DNA of 64,000 bases. Source: Paucihalobacter sp036825875. Lineage in GTDB: Bacteria; Bacteroidota; Bacteroidia; Flavobacteriales; Flavobacteriaceae. The stretch lies in assembly GCF_036825875.1 (NCBI RefSeq), contig NZ_DAISXK010000008.1:1-64000 (forward strand). Direction: 5' to 3'. Positions 1 through 9,429 of this stretch are shown here, in pieces; within the stretch, counting starts at the first letter, position 1, and each line of letters opens with the position of its first letter. Both the position numbers and the translations under genes were made by a program. The notes beneath the pieces were generated by a model, which was given only the letters and a program-made list of their open reading frames with translations, did not search any database and was not told the origin of the DNA.

Positions 1-3000
1 ACAATACAATCACCCAATATGATTTCGACCTTATAATCTCCATCCTCGGTTGGTGTAAAACTCTGATTGGTTTCTTCAGAAAGTAAGGTGTTTGGACATC
101 GATACCACTGGTAGGTTGCACCAGCTTGATTTGAGATCAAAGCACCGGATACTTGAGTAATGCTGGTGTCGAGTGGTGTACCATCGCCATCGTCTATAAG
201 CGTTACCAATTGAATCAATTGAGTTGTATTTCCAGATGCATCAATTGCGGTCCAAGTAACTTCTGTTTCACCAATTGGAAAAAATTCAGGTGCGTTGTTG
301 CTGATGGTGACGTCGCTGCAATTATCGGTGGCACTGGCCTGACCAAGATTTATCTCGCTAGGCTCACAGCTACTCCCGTTAATTGTTAAATTTGTTGGGA
401 TAGAAAGATTTGGTGCTATAGTATCTTTAAACTCCCCTATTATGTCATTATCTAAATCATTAAATTCTTGTACGGTAGAATTTTTGATTTCAGCTAAAAT
501 TTGATATTCAGGGTTTATCACAGTATATGTGATGGACGTAGAAGTTAAACTTTGTGCGTCAGCAAATATTGGCACCATGTCAATTGGCACCGTATTGTTT
601 TCGGTAACATAATAGAAGTGAACTTCTGCATCGGCACTTAATTCACCTTCATTTTGAATCTCAACATTAATTTGGACTAATTCGCCCACCTGCGGGCAAT
701 ACGTACTAAAATCTATCTGAGTAAAGAGAAGATTAGGTGCTGCCCCTACTATCACAGCCCTAGTTGCTTCGTTATTGAAATAGTTAAAATCGTCAGCTTC
801 CTGATCTACATCTACAAAGCCTCGAACTATTTTTACACCAGGAGTTGAACTGCTGTATGGCGTTACTACAGGAACCGTAGCTAATTGTCCGGCGCCCAAT
901 CCTTGAACTTGGATATCCTCACCTAAAGGCACATCATCAACCGTTACTCGAATTTTAAATGGCGTTGTGGTATTCGCGCCAATATTTTCATAGGAAATAA
1001 ACAGATCAATTGCTTCATTTATTTCAGGATTGAGACTGGTTGGTGAGATATATTCCGATAAGATTCTTAAATCTGGTTGCGGTGCTCTTACCAAAATGGT
1101 TTCTGAAATAGTGTTATTGGTCTCATCACATTCTATATAAACATTATCGCGATCGGCCACCATTTCCAATTGAAAGGTTCCTAAATTTGTGAAAGTGTAA
1201 GGAATAGATACAAAAAAACCAATATTATTATAGGTTGGATTAAGCTCTGGTATGATGGTAGATCCTATTACCTCGCCATCCAAAAGAAAATCAATTTCAA
1301 CATTTGTAGCTGTGAACAAGCCAAGGTTTCTAACCCGGCCAGAAAGAGTATATTCCGTATCGATAATAAATCCACTAATCAAGACAGGTTCTAGTTGTCC
1401 TACTTCAAAATCAACGCATAGCGGCATACTGGCCTTATTGTCAAGCTCTGAAGATTCAACAATTAAATTAAGCGGATCGAGGTCTACTAAGACTGAGTGG
1501 TTTCCATAGGTAGCCAAACTTGTTTCGTATTCCAACAGCACTTCGGAATTCGCTGCCAAGCCCGTACTTACTGTGACAGCCTCAGATCTAATAACTCCAT
1601 CCTCAGTAATTTGAAAATCCACATCAAAAGATTCTTGAATAGAGGCCTGACCAGTGTTTCTTACTCTAGCTTTTATTAGAAAGTTTTCTCCTTCCCAGGG
1701 AAGTCCAGGATCTACAGACAGGTAGGTTTTGGTTATAAAAAGGTTTGATTTTGGCGGAATAAAGCGCACCAGTCTTGCAAATTCATTGTTATTTTCATTG
1801 TATTCTATAATAGTTCCTGACCCCAAGGGTTCATCAACTTTAATTCGGATTTCGTGGTCTTCCTGTGTGGCAAATTCAACAGTTAGCGGATAAGTAATGA
1901 TGCCACATCGATTAAGATTATCATAGCTTCTAGTATCGATGAGAACGTTATCCAAATAAACGTTAATGTTAAAAGTTTCAGCTGAAATAGCTGCTGCAAT
2001 ATTATCAACCCTAACTGTGAAACTAAATGGTTGGACCATCGTTGAACTACCACTAATTAGAGACAGTTCTGGTGTTAAATCGGGAAGATCTGGGTAGATA
2101 GTTGCTTTTTTAATTGCAGTATTGTTGTCTCGATTTCTATCATCTACCACATTTAATACATCCGCAATTGCAAAAAATGAACAATTATTTTTATCGAAAC
2201 AACTTCCAATATCAGAAACAATCGTAACCACAAAATTATAAGATAAAGATTCACCAGGGGCTAAAGAGTTTATAACAACTTCTGCTATGATTCCTTCACA
2301 AGAGTTGTAGCGGAATGTGAAGTTATTTGCAGTAAGTTCTCCAATATTGGTTACGGTTGCCACTCCCGTAATTTCTTCACCAACTTCCACTGCGATTTGG
2401 TCTAAAGATATACTGGCCATAAGATCTGCTTTGGTAGGTAGCGGTATTACTTCTACTTGAAAGGAAGGTATGTCACCCGTTAAAGTATAATCAGTAACAC
2501 TACCAGTAAATGTATAAATTCCAGGCGTATTTGGCATTTGTACTGAACGGATGAAAGTACCATTTGAGCTAGTGGTGGTTTGGAAGTTATTATTTTCATA
2601 ACTAAAAGACACATTTACTCCGGCTGCATCAGGGTTTATATCTTCATCAATTCCGAAATAAGAAGCGTATCCAGATATGGTGACAAAACCACCAGCATAA
2701 ACGGTGGTAGTATTGGGAGCAGCTGTGGACTGAATGCCACCAGGCAGCACATAGTTGCCCGCAATCACTGGTCTAATAGCAAAGTTATTAAGCTCGTTAA
2801 TTTCCAATAAAACATCTGTTTCGTCTATAACTACTTTGATAGGATAGAAACCAGGCGCAGCAAAACTGTATGACCAAGACAGATCGATGTGGGAATTTGG
2901 CTGAAGATTATCGACAATAGTTGTGAAAATTTGAGTTTCGCCATCATAAGCTGAAACCACAAAATTATTAGCAGGAAAATCGGAAATATTTCTCACCCTT

Positions 3001-6000
3001 GCAAAAATTGTAATGGTCTCGTTGGTACTTGGATTATCATTCGTGAAAGTGATATTGTTGGCGAAAATGGCCACATCAAGATTACTAACCGATACAATTG
3101 GTTGGTTGACAAATTCCGTATTTGCTTGGCAATTAAATTCATTTTCAGTTACAACACGTGCATTCCATATGGTATTATCACTTAGTCCTGTAACAGTAAC
3201 TTGATAAACTTTCCCATCGGTAAAATCTAAATCACTAGGGTCAATTTCAGTCATTGCCAAAATCAAATCTCCAGGATCTTCTGCGGATCCGTTATTATTG
3301 GCATCAAGTTCTAGCCTGGGATAGCCAATTAACAAGCTGGTATTACTTGGATCGGTGTAGGTTATGGTAAACGTATATTCAGTATCGCTTGTGCCTATTA
3401 TTGGGCTGACTTGTAAGTTAGATAAAGAACTTTGGCAAGGTACAGGAATACAGTCTCCACCAATGCATGTTTGTCCTGGAGGACAAGTAACAGTAGCACA
3501 AGGATCACTGACATTTACTTCATTTGCTCCAATACTTGGTGGTTGATTTCTAAGCAGACCATCGATGTCCACTGTTACTTGAGGTAGAAATATCCCTGCG
3601 TTTTCGTATGCGGTTGCAGTGGTATACAGTGCTTCATCGGAAGTAAATAGAGGATCCACATTTAAACTGTTGAAGTCTATTCCACCAGTCAAAGTAAACC
3701 AAGCGTCTAGATCCGTCGCATCAGTTGAAAGCCATCGGGCTAAACTAGGCCCTGAGGTGAAGTAGCCGTTATGGTTGATTTCCTCCAGTCCATTGGTATT
3801 GTTTACACGAATGGCATAGCCGGTGCTGGATTTAAAAATGTTGTTTTTGATTTTATTTCCAACACTGGATGATCCTCCGGAGTATTCAATCGAAGGTCCT
3901 GTTGTCTCCGTGCCCAAAATGTTATTGTGAAAAATTTGGAAGTGCGAAGTATTAGAAATTAAAAGAGCAGCTGAGGTATTCGTATTCGTAAAAAAGTTAT
4001 TAGTAATCAATACAGGGTTTTCCACAGTATTTGATATTCCATTGGTAAATTCAGCTCTAGCACCAAATATTCTATTTCCCTCAAATACCAACCCATTATA
4101 TATAACATTGAGCGATAAAGCTTTTCTCGAAGCGCTGGTAGATAAAGTATGGATAGTATTTCTCTTAATTATACCGCCGTAGATGGGAGATATATTAATT
4201 CCTTCCAATCTCCAGGATTTAATCTCGTTGTCTTCAATGCGTAAATTCGTTAATGGCGTAAAAACATCATTCAATCTGAAATAAATTCCATGAGATCCTC
4301 CTTGGATCTTGTTATTGATAAATTGGATATTATCTGCTGATATGGGATTAAAAAAAACAACCGCCCATGAAAGTGAAGTGCCTGCGTTGTCATTTCCCAA
4401 AATTTGACAATTTTCAAAACTAAGGTTTGAAATAGTATTGTAAGCCTCCAAAACCCGACCAACAGATGAAATACTTGTGGAAGCGATGGTCATATCTTTA
4501 AAATATATGTGCTTGGCATTGTCAAAACGAACTACATAATTCGTAGCAGTACTGGTAGCCAACCATTGCAATATCACATCATTGGAATTGGCTGTCTGAG
4601 ATTCAAATCGGATGGTATTAGCATTGGAAGCTCCTAATATAGATGGGATTACAATTTGCTCGTCGTAGGTTCCGCTGGCAACTTTAAAAACAACAGGACC
4701 AACTATACTATTACTAACCATGGCATTAACTGCGGCACTGAAGGATTGGAAATTTCGTTCCTCTGTAAGTTCTGAATTAATGGTATATTCTCCAGACATA
4801 GGTACCAGTGGTGGCGCGGTAAATTCATCTGCACCCCTGCTTGGATTAACCGCGTTTCTAACCTCACCATCAATATCTTCAGTTACTTCTGGAAGTCCTA
4901 TTCCAGATGAAGCATAAGCTGGTGCATTGGCATGAAGATCGGTAGTAGTGACAAACTGAGGATCGAAATTCAAAGTATTAGCGTCAAATCCTGAGGCAGT
5001 TTGCCACTCCTCCAAACTTCCAATTTCGGTACTAACCAAAATACCCAAGGCAGTTCCTGTGGTAAAATAACCATTGTAGTTCCAGTCTTCAATAGAATTT
5101 GAATTGGCAATTCTTATAGCAGCGCCTGAACCCGTTTTTATAAGGTTATTAATTACCCTAAGTCCTCCTATTCCCTCTATTCCCCCTGCTGATTGGAGGC
5201 CTAATCCAGCTCCTGAATTTAAGATACTGTTATGATAAAAATTAATGTTGGTCAGATTTCCCAAGTCAACGCTTAAAGCAGCATCTGATGAGAAAAAGTT
5301 GTTAGCAATAAGACCTTTGTTTTGACTGGTTGCTGTTAAAATTTGAAAACTTCCCGCTCCTCCTGCACCTCCAATAAACTTGTTTGCAGTGATTTTAATA
5401 ATGCCAGTTATATTTCCTGCTGTAATTGGTCTTGTGTTTGCAACCGTTGTTGTAAGGAGCACATCATTATCTTCTATAATTACATCTGATACACCCGAAA
5501 GGCTAATACCTGTATGATTAGTATTTCGAAAAGTATTGCCCCTAACCGTGATCCCTGAGATTATGTTTTCATTCGATGTCCTTGTTATAGCCAACCCTTG
5601 AAACCCACCTATAAACTCACAATTAATGAATTTGATATCGTTAGAATCTTGAAGATTAAAATAAACGTTGGTTCTATTTGTATTTGTTCCTGACATATTA
5701 CCGCCAAGAAACCTAACGTTTTCTGCTTGAAAGTCATTAATACTACCAAATCCTACTAAATTTCTTCCTATCGTACTGCTGGAGCCATTTACTGAAATTG
5801 TGAGGTTTCTAATTCTTAAATGAGAAGTATTGTTTAGAGACCATACGAAATTTTTTACGGCACTTGGAGTGATAGAAATAATAACATCAGTGTTATTACC
5901 TGAGGCTGACTCAAAGGTAATTGTATTATCGGCTGAACTTCCTTCTATATTAGCAAGTTCAATTTGCCCTGAGTAAGTGCGGTTTGCTATCTGAAATATT

Positions 6001-7586
6001 ACAGGAGCAGAAATTCCATTTAAATTTAAAGCCGTTGCAGCCTCCAGTACCGATATAAAGTTTCTGTCTCCTGAACCATTAAAATCAACAGTGTATGTCC
6101 CAGCCAAAGGAGCTTGAGGAATACCAATATATTCAACGGCACCGATGCTCGGTGTAGCACTTCTAGTTTCCCCATCGATATCTGTTACCACCTCGGATAA
6201 AGTTGCCCCTGAAGTTTCAAAAAGCGTTGAAGTTGGTCGTAAATCAGTATCTGAGTCAAAAAACGGATTTCCAAAAAGTGAGTTCTGATCGAAAGTTCCT
6301 GATTCATTTTGCCATGACTCGAGTGAAGAATATAATGTAAATGGGAAGCCAGTGTTTATCCGAACTAAATTGCTTCCAGTATTATAATATCCATTATAAT
6401 CAAGATTATCTAAACCATCTAAACCACTATCTAAATCCAACACTTGCCCCCCAATAGTTTGGATTAGATTGTTGACAATACTTACACCACTTCCAGAAAG
6501 TCCTGCGAAATAAATCCCGTTTCCAAAACCATAATTATTCAAAGTGTTATGATAAAAGTTGAGTTGTGAGACTAGATCTAATCTAACGATATGAATAGAG
6601 CCGTTAGAGGTACCTGCTACAAAGTTATTAGCCACTAGACTCTTTGTACCTGAGGTATTAACTACATTTGTCAATCTCATGCCATATAAAGTAGAACCAA
6701 TAAATTTATTTTTTAGAATTTGAACTGTTCCTCTTGAATCAGTTAGAATCAGCGATGATGAATTTCCAGCAGAACTATTTATTAATACGTCATTTTCTTC
6801 AATTCTAGGCGCCAATAATCTGCTGAGATCCAGTGCACCGAAATGATGGTTGCGAAACGTATTTTCAGAAATTAAATAACCTTCTGCAGGATTATTAATG
6901 TCATTTGACCCAATCAAAATCATGGCAGTACTACCACCAGAAAATGAATTCCTCAAAAACTGCAAGTTTGAGGAAGATGCAAGTTCCATGTAAATTAAAG
7001 CTCTAGAGTTAAGGGTGCTAGATGTATTTGGCGCTGAAAAAATAACATTTTCAACTATAAGATTATTTATAATACCTGTTCCGGTTAGAATTCTTGAATT
7101 GGAAGAATTTAGTGAGGTTAGTCGTATGTTTTTAAACCTTAAATGTGATGCTCCAACAAGATTGACAGTGTAGATAGCCGCAGGGCCAGAATTAAATCTA
7201 AGTTCCACGTCTTCATCATTACCTGATTGACTCTGAAAAGTAATCGTGTTGGTTTCTGATGCGCCAGTTATAGGATTTAGAACCACTTGCTCGGTATATA
7301 ATCCAGTTTGAATGTTAAAAACTACAGGACCTGAAACACCGTTTGTAGTAAGGGCAGAAACTGCATCGTTAAATGTGGTATAATCACCCCCTGATCCAAT
7401 CGTGTAAGCTCCATTAAGTTGAGAAAATGATGCATGCGTCATTGCGAAAAAAGACATCAAGCAAAAAAAGAATCTTATTAATACTTGTTTCGGTGTTTTC
7501 AAAATTGATAAGCTGTCTTTAATTTTTAATAGTTTAAAATCTGTAGTTTTAGATTTGATTAGGAAGTGTTTTAGGTTGGTTGCCAT
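1..7586 (-). CDS. Giant secreted beta-helix / CARDB / HYR surface protein (3' end outside window)
   Basis: Open from an ATG at 7586 to the window edge, at least 2528 codons. A hydrophobic signal segment lies at about residues 35-56 (RFFFCLMSFFAMTHASFSQ), unusually deep. Three tandem units of about 435 residues follow, each opening with a GPVVFNIQTG-like strand, holding parallel beta-helix-type Asn-rich repeats and ending in a DIDG..R...PSIGA motif (near 6140, 4830 and 3540), as in choice-of-anchor-Q/pectate-lyase-like folds. After a Cys-rich linker (CPPGQTCIGGDCIPVPC) come about seven CARDB-like units to about 700, then a HYR domain (TDNCSDVTISNNAPEF, about 200-350) and a QWYRC module typical of flavobacterial surface proteins. 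It is probably an exported adhesin or matrix protein. A type IX C-terminal sorting domain would be expected beyond the window but is not seen. No enzymatic residue was recognised. Confidence 0.9.
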   Translation of the reverse strand, partial: MATNLKHFLIKSKTTDFKLLKIKDSLSILKTPKQVLIRFFFCLMSFFAMTHASFSQLNGAYTIGSGGDYTTFNDAVSALTTNGVSGPVVFNIQTGLYTEQVVLNPITGASETNTITFQSQSGNDEDVELRFNSGPAAIYTVNLVGASHLRFKNIRLTSLNSSNSRILTGTGIINNLIVENVIFSAPNTSSTLNSRALIYMELASSSNLQFLRNSFSGGSTAMILIGSNDINNPAEGYLISENTFRNHHFGALDLSRLLAPRIEENDVLINSSAGNSSSLILTDSRGTVQILKNKFIGSTLYGMRLTNVVNTSGTKSLVANNFVAGTSNGSIHIVRLDLVSQLNFYHNTLNNYGFGNGIYFAGLSGSGVSIVNNLIQTIGGQVLDLDSGLDGLDNLDYNGYYNTGSNLVRINTGFPFTLYSSLESWQNESGTFDQNSLFGNPFFDSDTDLRPTSTLFETSGATLSEVVTDIDGETRSATPSIGAVEYIGIPQAPLAGTYTVDFNGSGDRNFISVLEAATALNLNGISAPVIFQIANRTYSGQIELANIEGSSADNTITFESASGNNTDVIISITPSAVKNFVWSLNNTSHLRIRNLTISVNGSSSTIGRNLVGFGSINDFQAENVRFLGGNMSGTNTNRTNVYFNLQDSNDIKFINCEFIGGFQGLAITRTSNENIISGITVRGNTFRNTNHTGISLSGVSDVIIEDNDVLLTTTVANTRPITAGNITGIIKITANKFIGGAGGAGSFQILTATSQNKGLIANNFFSSDAALSVDLGNLTNINFYHNSILNSGAGLGLQSAGGIEGIGGLRVINNLIKTGSGAAIRIANSNSIEDWNYNGYFTTGTALGILVSTEIGSLEEWQTASGFDANTLNFDPQFVTTTDLHANAPAYASSGIGLPEVTEDIDGEVRNAVNPSRGADEFTAPPLVPMSGEYTINSELTEERNFQSFSAAVNAMVSNSIVGPVVFKVASGTYDEQIVIPSILGASNANTIRFESQTANSNDVILQWLATSTATNYVVRFDNAKHIYFKDMTIASTSISSVGRVLEAYNTISNLSFENCQILGNDNAGTSLSWAVVFFNPISADNIQFINNKIQGGSHGIYFRLNDVFTPLTNLRIEDNEIKSWRLEGINISPIYGGIIKRNTIHTLSTSASRKALSLNVIYNGLVFEGNRIFGARAEFTNGISNTVENPVLITNNFFTNTNTSAALLISNTSHFQIFHNNILGTETTGPSIEYSGGSSSVGNKIKNNIFKSSTGYAIRVNNTNGLEEINHNGYFTSGPSLARWLSTDATDLDAWFTLTGGIDFNSLNVDPLFTSDEALYTTATAYENAGIFLPQVTVDIDGLLRNQPPSIGANEVNVSDPCATVTCPPGQTCIGGDCIPVPCQSSLSNLQVSPIIGTSDTEYTFTITYTDPSNTSLLIGYPRLELDANNNGSAEDPGDLILAMTEIDPSDLDFTDGKVYQVTVTGLSDNTIWNARVVTENEFNCQANTEFVNQPIVSVSNLDVAIFANNITFTNDNPSTNETITIFARVRNISDFPANNFVVSAYDGETQIFTTIVDNLQPNSHIDLSWSYSFAAPGFYPIKVVIDETDVLLEINELNNFAIRPVIAGNYVLPGGIQSTAAPNTTTVYAGGFVTISGYASYFGIDEDINPDAAGVNVSFSYENNNFQTTTSSNGTFIRSVQMPNTPGIYTFTGSVTDYTLTGDIPSFQVEVIPLPTKADLMASISLDQIAVEVGEEITGVATVTNIGELTANNFTFRYNSCEGIIAEVVINSLAPGESLSYNFVVTIVSDIGSCFDKNNCSFFAIADVLNVVDDRNRDNNTAIKKATIYPDLPDLTPELSLISGSSTMVQPFSFTVRVDNIAAAISAETFNINVYLDNVLIDTRSYDNLNRCGIITYPLTVEFATQEDHEIRIKVDEPLGSGTIIEYNENNNEFARLVRFIPPKSNLFITKTYLSVDPGLPWEGENFLIKARVRNTGQASIQESFDVDFQITEDGVIRSEAVTVSTGLAANSEVLLEYETSLATYGNHSVLVDLDPLNLIVESSELDNKASMPLCVDFEVGQLEPVLISGFIIDTEYTLSGRVRNLGLFTATNVEIDFLLDGEVIGSTIIPELNPTYNNIGFFVSIPYTFTNLGTFQLEMVADRDNVYIECDETNNTISETILVRAPQPDLRILSEYISPTSLNPEINEAIDLFISYENIGANTTTPFKIRVTVDDVPLGEDIQVQGLGAGQLATVPVVTPYSSSTPGVKIVRGFVDVDQEADDFNYFNNEATRAVIVGAAPNLLFTQIDFSTYCPQVGELVQINVEIQNEGELSADAEVHFYYVTENNTVPIDMVPIFADAQSLTSTSITYTVINPEYQILAEIKNSTVQEFNDLDNDIIGEFKDTIAPNLSIPTNLTINGSSCEPSEINLGQASATDNCSDVTISNNAPEFFPIGETEVTWTAIDASGNTTQLIQLVTLIDDGDGTPLDTSITQVSGALISNQAGATYQWYRCPNTLLSEETNQSFTPTEDGDYKVEIILGDCI

Positions 7587-7735
7587 AGCTTTTTGATTAA
7601 ATGTTTTAAATATGTATATTTTTTCACTTCGTAAGATCATAGTACAACTCACTTTTATAAAATTAAATTGATAAAGCGGCACTATTATTACTAAGAATAT
7701 TTAATGGTAAAACTAGCTCCGTGATAGGAAACTGA

Positions 7736-7772
7736 CTATCACATATGTAACAAATGCTATCACATATGTAAC
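7736..7772. repeat. Two perfect 16-bp direct repeats, 21-bp period
   Basis: CTATCACATATGTAAC occurs at 7736-7751 and again at 7757-7772, a 21-bp period or two helical turns, so both copies face the same side of the DNA. Each contains the near-palindrome TCACATATGTAA. The pair lies 150-186 bp upstream of the giant surface-protein start, where an activator or repressor site would be expected. The protein that binds it is unknown. Confidence 0.5.
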
Positions 7773-7833
7773 ATTTTGAAAAAAATTTGTAAGAAAATTT
7801 TAATAAAAGTGTAGTTTGTAGATAAAATTGACA

Positions 7834-7853
7834 TAATTCCAAATTTGGAATTA
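7834..7853. repeat. Perfect 20-bp palindrome
   Basis: TAATTCCAAATTTGGAATTA is fully self-complementary. It lies about 110 bp upstream of the DUF1853 gene and no T-run follows it, so it is not an obvious terminator. The AATTCCAAATT core resembles the arm of the hairpin at 29638-29687, suggesting a dispersed motif or a regulator site. Confidence 0.5.
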
Positions 7854-7965
7854 AATTTAAGCGCGTTGGATTTACAATAATAGAATTTAAAAATAAGGAG
7901 CTTTTTTAATACTAAAATGGCCCCCTTTTGAAATATATTTACAAAAAAATAGCTTAATTATCAAT

Positions 7966-8760
7966 TTGCAATCTCAATACGAAGGATATTTTTACACACC
8001 GTTATTATGGCATGGTAGCTTATTAGGAGGTTTGAAATACTTTGAGTTAGATAATAATGTGCTAAAAACATTTAATGGAATTATTCCTGAGCGCTTAAGA
8101 CTAGGTAAACGTGTTGAGTATTTTGCTTTAAGTAACCTATCGCAACAGTCGCAAATTGAATTAATCGCAAATAATGTTCAAATACAGCGTGAAAAAATAA
8201 CCTTGGGTGAATTAGACTGTATTTTAAAAATGAATGGACAGCTAACACACTTAGAAATTGTTTATAAGTTTTACCTTTATGTGCCGGATTATGGCAAGGG
8301 ATTAGGTGCGTGGATAGGACCCAATAAAAAAGATAGTTTAATAGAAAAGTTAAACCGACTCAAAAATCACCAGTTGCCACTACTCCATCAGCCTGAATGT
8401 ATTAATTATTTAAAAACCAAACAAATTGAAATCAATGTTATTGTGCAACGGGTGTTATTTAAAGCGCAATTATTTTTACCTGAAGCTTTAGATGATGTCG
8501 ATTATGAAGGTTTGAATGAAGCTTGTATTGCTGGTCGATACATTCATTATATTTTTTTTAATAAATTCAGAGATTGTAAATTCTTTATACCTGATAAATA
8601 CGATTGGCTGGTGATCCCACACAGCAATGTGGACTGGGTTATTTATGAAAAAGCCATCTTCAATATTAAAGAATTTATAGATCGTGAATTTTCTCCTTTA
8701 GTTTGGATCAAACATCCAAATGGTGTGATTCAAAAATATTTTATAATCTGGTGGTCATGA
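7966..8760 (+). CDS. DUF1853 family protein
   Basis: The 264-residue product matches the DUF1853 pattern: an N-terminal QSQYEGYFYTPLLWHG block and a central region with GELDCIL followed by HLEIVYKFYLYV. That Asp...Glu-x-x-x-Lys spacing recalls PD-(D/E)XK nuclease-like folds, but activity is not established. The start is a TTG at 7966; no ATG lies in frame just upstream, and the homology seems to begin here. Its TGA overlaps the ATG of the pseudouridine synthase (ATGA), so the two are translationally coupled. No signal peptide or membrane segment is seen, so it should be cytosolic. Confidence 0.7.
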   Translation: MQSQYEGYFYTPLLWHGSLLGGLKYFELDNNVLKTFNGIIPERLRLGKRVEYFALSNLSQQSQIELIANNVQIQREKITLGELDCILKMNGQLTHLEIVYKFYLYVPDYGKGLGAWIGPNKKDSLIEKLNRLKNHQLPLLHQPECINYLKTKQIEINVIVQRVLFKAQLFLPEALDDVDYEGLNEACIAGRYIHYIFFNKFRDCKFFIPDKYDWLVIPHSNVDWVIYEKAIFNIKEFIDREFSPLVWIKHPNGVIQKYFIIWWS

Positions 8761-9332
8761 CGCATCAACATTTTGTTATTTACAAACCGTACGGCTATTT
8801 GAGTCAGTTTGTTAACAATCAAAATAAACGACGCAATAAAAAGCTTTTGGGCCCTTTATATCAGGTTCCTGACGGTTGCATGGCAATTGGCAGACTTGAT
8901 GAAAAATCTGAAGGACTTTTAATGCTCACAACCGATGGTAAAGTAAGCGAATATATTAGAAGCATTTCTGTTGAAAAAGAATACTGGGTGATGGTTGATG
9001 GAGTTATTTCAAAACAGGATTGTGAAATGCTAAATAAAGGTGTTGAAATTGCAACCGATTCAGGACTTTATATAACGCAGCCCTGTGTGTCCTACCCTAT
9101 TCAAAGTCCGAAAAACATACCAAAAAGATTTGTGAGAGATTCAAAACACGGAGAAACCTCGTGGTTGTGTATCATTGTGACCGAAGGTAAATTTAGACAA
9201 ATCCGTAAAATGACTGCTAAAATTGGATTTCCTACGTTAAGATTGGTGCGCACTAGGATCGGTAATTTTAGTTTAAAAGATTACAAAGAATCGTTTCTTC
9301 AGGAAGTGGCCATTTCCGATGTATTAGGCTAA
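8757..9332 (+). CDS. rRNA pseudouridine synthase, RsuA/RluE family
   Basis: This 191-residue protein isomerises uridine to pseudouridine, probably in ribosomal RNA. It opens directly with the catalytic domain (HFVIYKPYGYLSQ) and has the motif GRLDEKSEGLLMLTTDG, whose Asp is the family nucleophile. The late block GKFRQIRKM is also typical. There is no N-terminal S4 domain, as in RluE-like members. I chose the ATG at 8757, overlapping the stop of the DUF1853 gene by four bases, over a start 18 codons earlier that would read through that gene. The target site (RluE modifies 23S U2457 in E. coli) is inferred from size only. Confidence 0.88.
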   Translation: MTHQHFVIYKPYGYLSQFVNNQNKRRNKKLLGPLYQVPDGCMAIGRLDEKSEGLLMLTTDGKVSEYIRSISVEKEYWVMVDGVISKQDCEMLNKGVEIATDSGLYITQPCVSYPIQSPKNIPKRFVRDSKHGETSWLCIIVTEGKFRQIRKMTAKIGFPTLRLVRTRIGNFSLKDYKESFLQEVAISDVLG

Positions 9333-9380
9333 TTTATAATTCTAGCTTTATTTATTTTAATAAAATCTTGTTAAAGCTAT

Positions 9381-9410
9381 TTGAAGTTAATAGTAACACT
9401 ATTAGATTTG
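9381..9410 (+). promoter_or_regulatory. Flavobacterial promoter of the tetR-exporter operon
   Basis: TTG at 9381-9383 and TAGATTTG at 9403-9410 are separated by 19 nt, a good match to the Bacteroidota consensus TTG-N(17-23)-TAnnTTTG. The tetR ATG is 20 nt downstream. Confidence 0.75.
9388..9404. promoter_or_regulatory. Probable TetR operator (17-bp perfect inverted repeat)
   Basis: TAATAGT-aac-ACTATTA is a perfect inverted repeat with 7-bp arms. It sits between the two promoter elements and runs into the TAGATTTG box, 26-42 bp upstream of the TetR-family gene. Such placement is classic for autorepression by a TetR dimer. Binding by this particular regulator is inferred. Confidence 0.7.
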
Positions 9411-9429
9411 CGCAATTATATGTTAAGTT

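Larger units (their letters stand above)
7587..7965. other. Non-coding region between divergent genes
   Basis: About 380 bases without a convincing gene, separating the giant surface-protein gene (leftward) from the DUF1853 gene (rightward). It is very AT-rich and holds the 16-bp direct repeat at 7736-7772 and the 20-bp palindrome at 7834-7853, listed separately. No clear TAnnTTTG promoter was found for either flanking gene. Confidence 0.6.

Noticed and set aside
153..4917. Several short rightward and leftward reading frames across the first 5 kb
   Set aside because: They are shadows of the single long leftward frame of the giant surface protein, whose translation is coherent throughout the stretches checked (CARDB, HYR and DIDG motifs all in one frame).
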